Shown here: piece after piece, positions 61,546 through 64,000 of the stretch
How positions within the stretch are numbered: position 1 is the first letter of the stretch
How the letters are laid out: the number at the start of each line of letters is the position of its first letter
Assembly: GCF_002009015.1 (NCBI RefSeq)
Contig: NZ_LZDE01000344.1
Coordinates: 35,943 to 99,942 of the forward strand
Length of the DNA: 64,000 nucleotides
Direction: 5' to 3'
DNA from: Microbulbifer mangrovi
GTDB taxonomy: Bacteria; Pseudomonadota; Gammaproteobacteria; Pseudomonadales; Cellvibrionaceae
The notes under the pieces: model-generated
The model's input: the letters and a program-made list of their open reading frames with translations, nothing else
What the model was told of the DNA's origin: nothing
Database searches by the model: none
Translations under genes and position numbers: made by a program

Positions 61546-63228
61546 TTACTGGGCTTCCGAGTAGCGGCTGCCCGCTGGTGACGTATGGCTGCGCTGCTGC
61601 TCCTCCTCCAGTGCCCGCTGTGCTTCCAGATCCGCAATCTGTTTTTCCAGCTCCGCCTTTTGCGCGAGCTCTTGCTTGCGGCACTCGACGGCAGCTTCCA
61701 CCACCGGCTGCTGTGGACTGTCCAGAAAGCTGGCGGCTGCCTGTTCTGCGCAATCGCTGGCAGAGATCACGTCGTGTGCCAGCTTCGGGAATAGCAGCCA
61801 CTGGTGGTTGGGCAGCTTTTTACGGGCCCGGTCCGCATCCGCCGCAGCGAGCACCGGGTCCAGGGCGCCGTGCATGACCAGCGTTGGCACCTGTGTTTTG
61901 ATGGCGCGTGCCTCGAGCAGTGGGGCCGAGGGAATCGCCCAGATGCGACACTGCATCTGCATCATATCGATATCAGAACGTACCGATCCTCCCAGAATGC
62001 CGCTGCTGGCGGCCGCTTGCCGTGCCAGGTCAAAGTCGACGAAGGGTGCCTCTTCATAACAGAAATGGCTTATACCCGCCGCATCGCCAAAGTTCGGGTC
62101 GAGCACCAATCCCATAAAACTGGCGATGGCTGGTTTAAGCAGTTCTGCCTGATCGGATTCGAGTTCCTCGATAATGGCCGGGAGCTCCGCGTAAAACTGT
62201 TCGCTGTACAGTGCCTGGAACAGCACCCGCAGGAGCCGCTGCCCACTGAGTACAAAGGGATACTGCTCACCCGGATGGATCTTGCCGGTTTCGACGGTGA
62301 GCGGGGTTTCGTCGAGCTTGTCCACCAGGCTCTCGAGACGTCGCTTGAGATCCGGGTAGCGCTTATTGCACTCGTCGTCTTCGCTGCAGTAGTCAATGCC
62401 GCGCTGGTAGGCCGCGATCACATCTTCGGGTAGTTGTTGGGTATAAATAATGTCGGGGAACACGGCGCTGTTGAGCACCATGGCGCGCACGGACTCGGGG
62501 AAGTCGCGCGCAATGGTGAGGGCATAGCGGCTCGCGTAAGACACGCCGTAAAGGTTCAGCTTGGGTACGCCCAGAGACTGCCTTAATGCTTCCACATCCT
62601 GGGCTACCGTCGCGCTGTTGTACTGGGCGAGGTCGGCAACCTTGCTCAGTCGGCTGTAGCAGCGCTCCATGCTGTAGCTAAACACCCGGGCCTCTTCGTC
62701 GGTGCTGAGGTCGCGGGTGAAGGCGAGGTCGGCATCCTTGATGAACTCATCACAGGCCAGCCTGGGCTGCGCCATACCGGTCCCGCGCGGGTCGATGACG
62801 ATCAGGTCGCGCCCATCCTGTACCGACATGCCGGCGTAATTGAACCACAGCCAGTCACTGGCATTTTCGGGCTCCAGACCCATGCTGGCGCCGGGGCCTC
62901 CGGCACCCAGATGGAGCAGGGGATCCTTGTCTGGATCGCTGATTTCCGCGTAAAAGCGCACCACCGGGAACTGGATTTTGCGGCCTTCCGGCTCCGCGTG
63001 GTTTTCCGGCACTTCCATCATGAAGCACTGACTGGTCGGCCAGCTGGGTTCGGTATCAAACCAGCAGGGCTTGGGGATCAGGCGATTGGGGGACGCCGTC
63101 TGTGCAGATTTTCCTGCAGTATCCTCCCGAGAGCAGCCGGTATTCACCAGCAGGGTCAGTGCCGTGAGCACCGGTAGTAATACACGCAGTGTGTCAGAGG
63201 GGCGTAAGGCGGAAAAACGTGGGGGCAT
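61546..63228 (-). CDS. Alpha/beta-hydrolase, TAP-like secreted peptidase (lipoprotein)
   Basis: This protein of about 560 residues has a signal peptide with a lipobox-like LVNTGC, suggesting lipid anchoring. An upstream GTG at 63261 is also possible, and neither start has a strong ribosome site. The hydrolase domain contains LYGVSYASRYAL (nucleophile Ser in GVSYAS), with preceding GPRGTGMAQ-type segments, and a TAP-like C-terminal domain with MHGALDPV and a His in KLAHD. The family includes tripeptidyl and proline iminopeptidases. The C-terminal Glu/Gln/Arg-rich tail is a coiled coil. Confidence 0.86.
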   Translation of the reverse strand: MPPRFSALRPSDTLRVLLPVLTALTLLVNTGCSREDTAGKSAQTASPNRLIPKPCWFDTEPSWPTSQCFMMEVPENHAEPEGRKIQFPVVRFYAEISDPDKDPLLHLGAGGPGASMGLEPENASDWLWFNYAGMSVQDGRDLIVIDPRGTGMAQPRLACDEFIKDADLAFTRDLSTDEEARVFSYSMERCYSRLSKVADLAQYNSATVAQDVEALRQSLGVPKLNLYGVSYASRYALTIARDFPESVRAMVLNSAVFPDIIYTQQLPEDVIAAYQRGIDYCSEDDECNKRYPDLKRRLESLVDKLDETPLTVETGKIHPGEQYPFVLSGQRLLRVLFQALYSEQFYAELPAIIEELESDQAELLKPAIASFMGLVLDPNFGDAAGISHFCYEEAPFVDFDLARQAAASSGILGGSVRSDIDMMQMQCRIWAIPSAPLLEARAIKTQVPTLVMHGALDPVLAAADADRARKKLPNHQWLLFPKLAHDVISASDCAEQAAASFLDSPQQPVVEAAVECRKQELAQKAELEKQIADLEAQRALEEEQQRSHTSPAGSRYSEAQ

Positions 63229-63266
63229 AGTTGTGTTGTCTGAGTGGGTAACCGTGACCACTGGTG

Positions 63267-63887
63267 CTATTGCTCGGGGCGGATGCGCGCGATAGGCGCT
63301 GAAAGGTTCCAGCGCAGTGCCGCGAGTCGTATCCCGAGCGTTACCAGGACTGCTAGGGCTACCACGGCTTCACCGGGTAGCGCGTCAATGTCGTCCAGTA
63401 TCACCAGAGCGGCGGCGCCGCTCAAGGCCGCGGTGGCATAAATTTCCCGTCGTAGGAGCAGGGGGATGTCGCCGCACAGGATGTCCCGGATCAGGCCACC
63501 AAAGGTGCCGGTCATTACCCCCATAACAATGGCGATGGCGGGGGTGTGGCCGAGATCCAGTACTTTCTGGGTGCCGATAACCACAAATACCGCCAGGCCG
63601 GCGGCATCGGCCACCATCAGCAGGCGCATTGGCACCTGCAGGTATCGAATCATGTAGAAGCTGACCACCCCGGTGGCCGCGGCGATCCAAAGGTAGTAGC
63701 TGTCTGAGAGCCAGAAGACGGGGACATTGAGGATGATATCGCGCAGGGTGCCACCACCAGTGGCAGTGACGCAGGCCAGCACTACCGCGCCAAACAGGTC
63801 CATCTGCTTGTGACCGGCAGCCAGTACGCCGGTGAAAGCAAAGATGGCGATGCCGATCAGGTCACACCAGTGCAGTAGTTGTTCCAT
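63267..63887 (-). CDS. TRIC/YicG family cation channel-like membrane protein
   Basis: This 206-residue protein has two repeats of three helices. The repeated conserved segment GGGTLRDIILNVPVFW is followed later by GTFGGLIRDILCGDIPLLL. This is the UPF0126/YicG family, bacterial relatives of trimeric intracellular cation channels. Ion selectivity in bacteria is not settled. It is separated from the TAP-like hydrolase gene by only 38 bp and may be co-transcribed. Confidence 0.9.
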   Translation of the reverse strand: MEQLLHWCDLIGIAIFAFTGVLAAGHKQMDLFGAVVLACVTATGGGTLRDIILNVPVFWLSDSYYLWIAAATGVVSFYMIRYLQVPMRLLMVADAAGLAVFVVIGTQKVLDLGHTPAIAIVMGVMTGTFGGLIRDILCGDIPLLLRREIYATAALSGAAALVILDDIDALPGEAVVALAVLVTLGIRLAALRWNLSAPIARIRPEQ

Positions 63888-64000
63888 AACACCCAGCTTT
63901 AGCTCTCAATTGGAATTCGTCATCTGGCCAGGTGGTGTATCCAGATGCTAAGGAGCTGATGCCGGGTATAGCCTTGTGAGACCTTCACCGCCATGGATGG
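63888..64000. other. Non-coding edge of the window
   Basis: No gene can be supported in the last 113 bases. They probably contain the promoter of the TRIC-like gene. Confidence 0.35.

Overview
The window reads as chromosome of a free-living, marine-type gammaproteobacterium, most like Microbulbifer or another Cellvibrionales relative. I infer this from moderately high GC, the housekeeping set (cmoA/cmoB/cmoM, rsmJ, greB, slyX, yciH, single-chain sdaA, a PreP-type M16 protease), many outer-membrane and secreted proteins, and no phage, plasmid or insertion-sequence genes. No rRNA, tRNA or CRISPR array was seen. The genus is an inference, not a match.

Layout. 0-6.2 kb: exported peptidase, exported amidohydrolase and a proline-repeat outer-membrane autotransporter. 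6.4-11 kb: small membrane protein, Lrp-type regulator and a divergent 1178-residue indolepyruvate ferredoxin oxidoreductase. 11-19.5 kb: an ECF sigma/ChrR-type anti-sigma pair facing a lipid-modification operon (NTF2-like, SDR, FAD amine oxidase, DUF1365, cyclopropane-synthase-like methyltransferase, DUF2878), then two small lipoproteins. The set resembles the singlet-oxygen/membrane-damage regulons of ECF11-type sigma factors. 19.6-26.6 kb: purple-acid-phosphatase-like enzyme, a very large di-haem peroxidase-like protein, a 1.2 kb AT-rich gap and an orphan curlin-repeat protein. 26.7-34.2 kb: putA with a divergent Lrp-type regulator, DMT exporter, acyl-CoA dehydrogenase, DUF202 protein and the azlCD exporter.

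34.2-45 kb: decayed XdhC remnant, greB with an S9 peptidase, AGCS symporter, an 890-residue protein that looks like a catalytically dead M48 peptidase, YciH, a potassium channel with a C-terminal zinc ribbon, an EstB-like serine hydrolase and slyX. 45-49 kb: OmpA/glycine-zipper lipoprotein, two small exported or anchored proteins, a SpoIIAA-like protein and rsmJ. 49-64 kb: sdaA, cmoB-cmoA, PreP-like protease, DUF599, cmoM, a membrane J-domain protein, porin, methyltransferase, msrA, sseA, a TAP-like hydrolase and a TRIC/YicG channel.

Themes: amino-acid and peptide catabolism (Dcp-like, S9, PreP, PutA, SdaA, IOR, AzlCD, AGCS), wobble-uridine tRNA modification, oxidative-stress response (ECF/ChrR, MsrA, SseA, peroxidase-like protein) and cell-surface biology (curlin, autotransporter, porin, OmpA). 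The most original targets are the sigma/ChrR lipid operon with its unknown lipoproteins, the orphan curlin locus, the pseudo-M48 protein and several strong inverted repeats.
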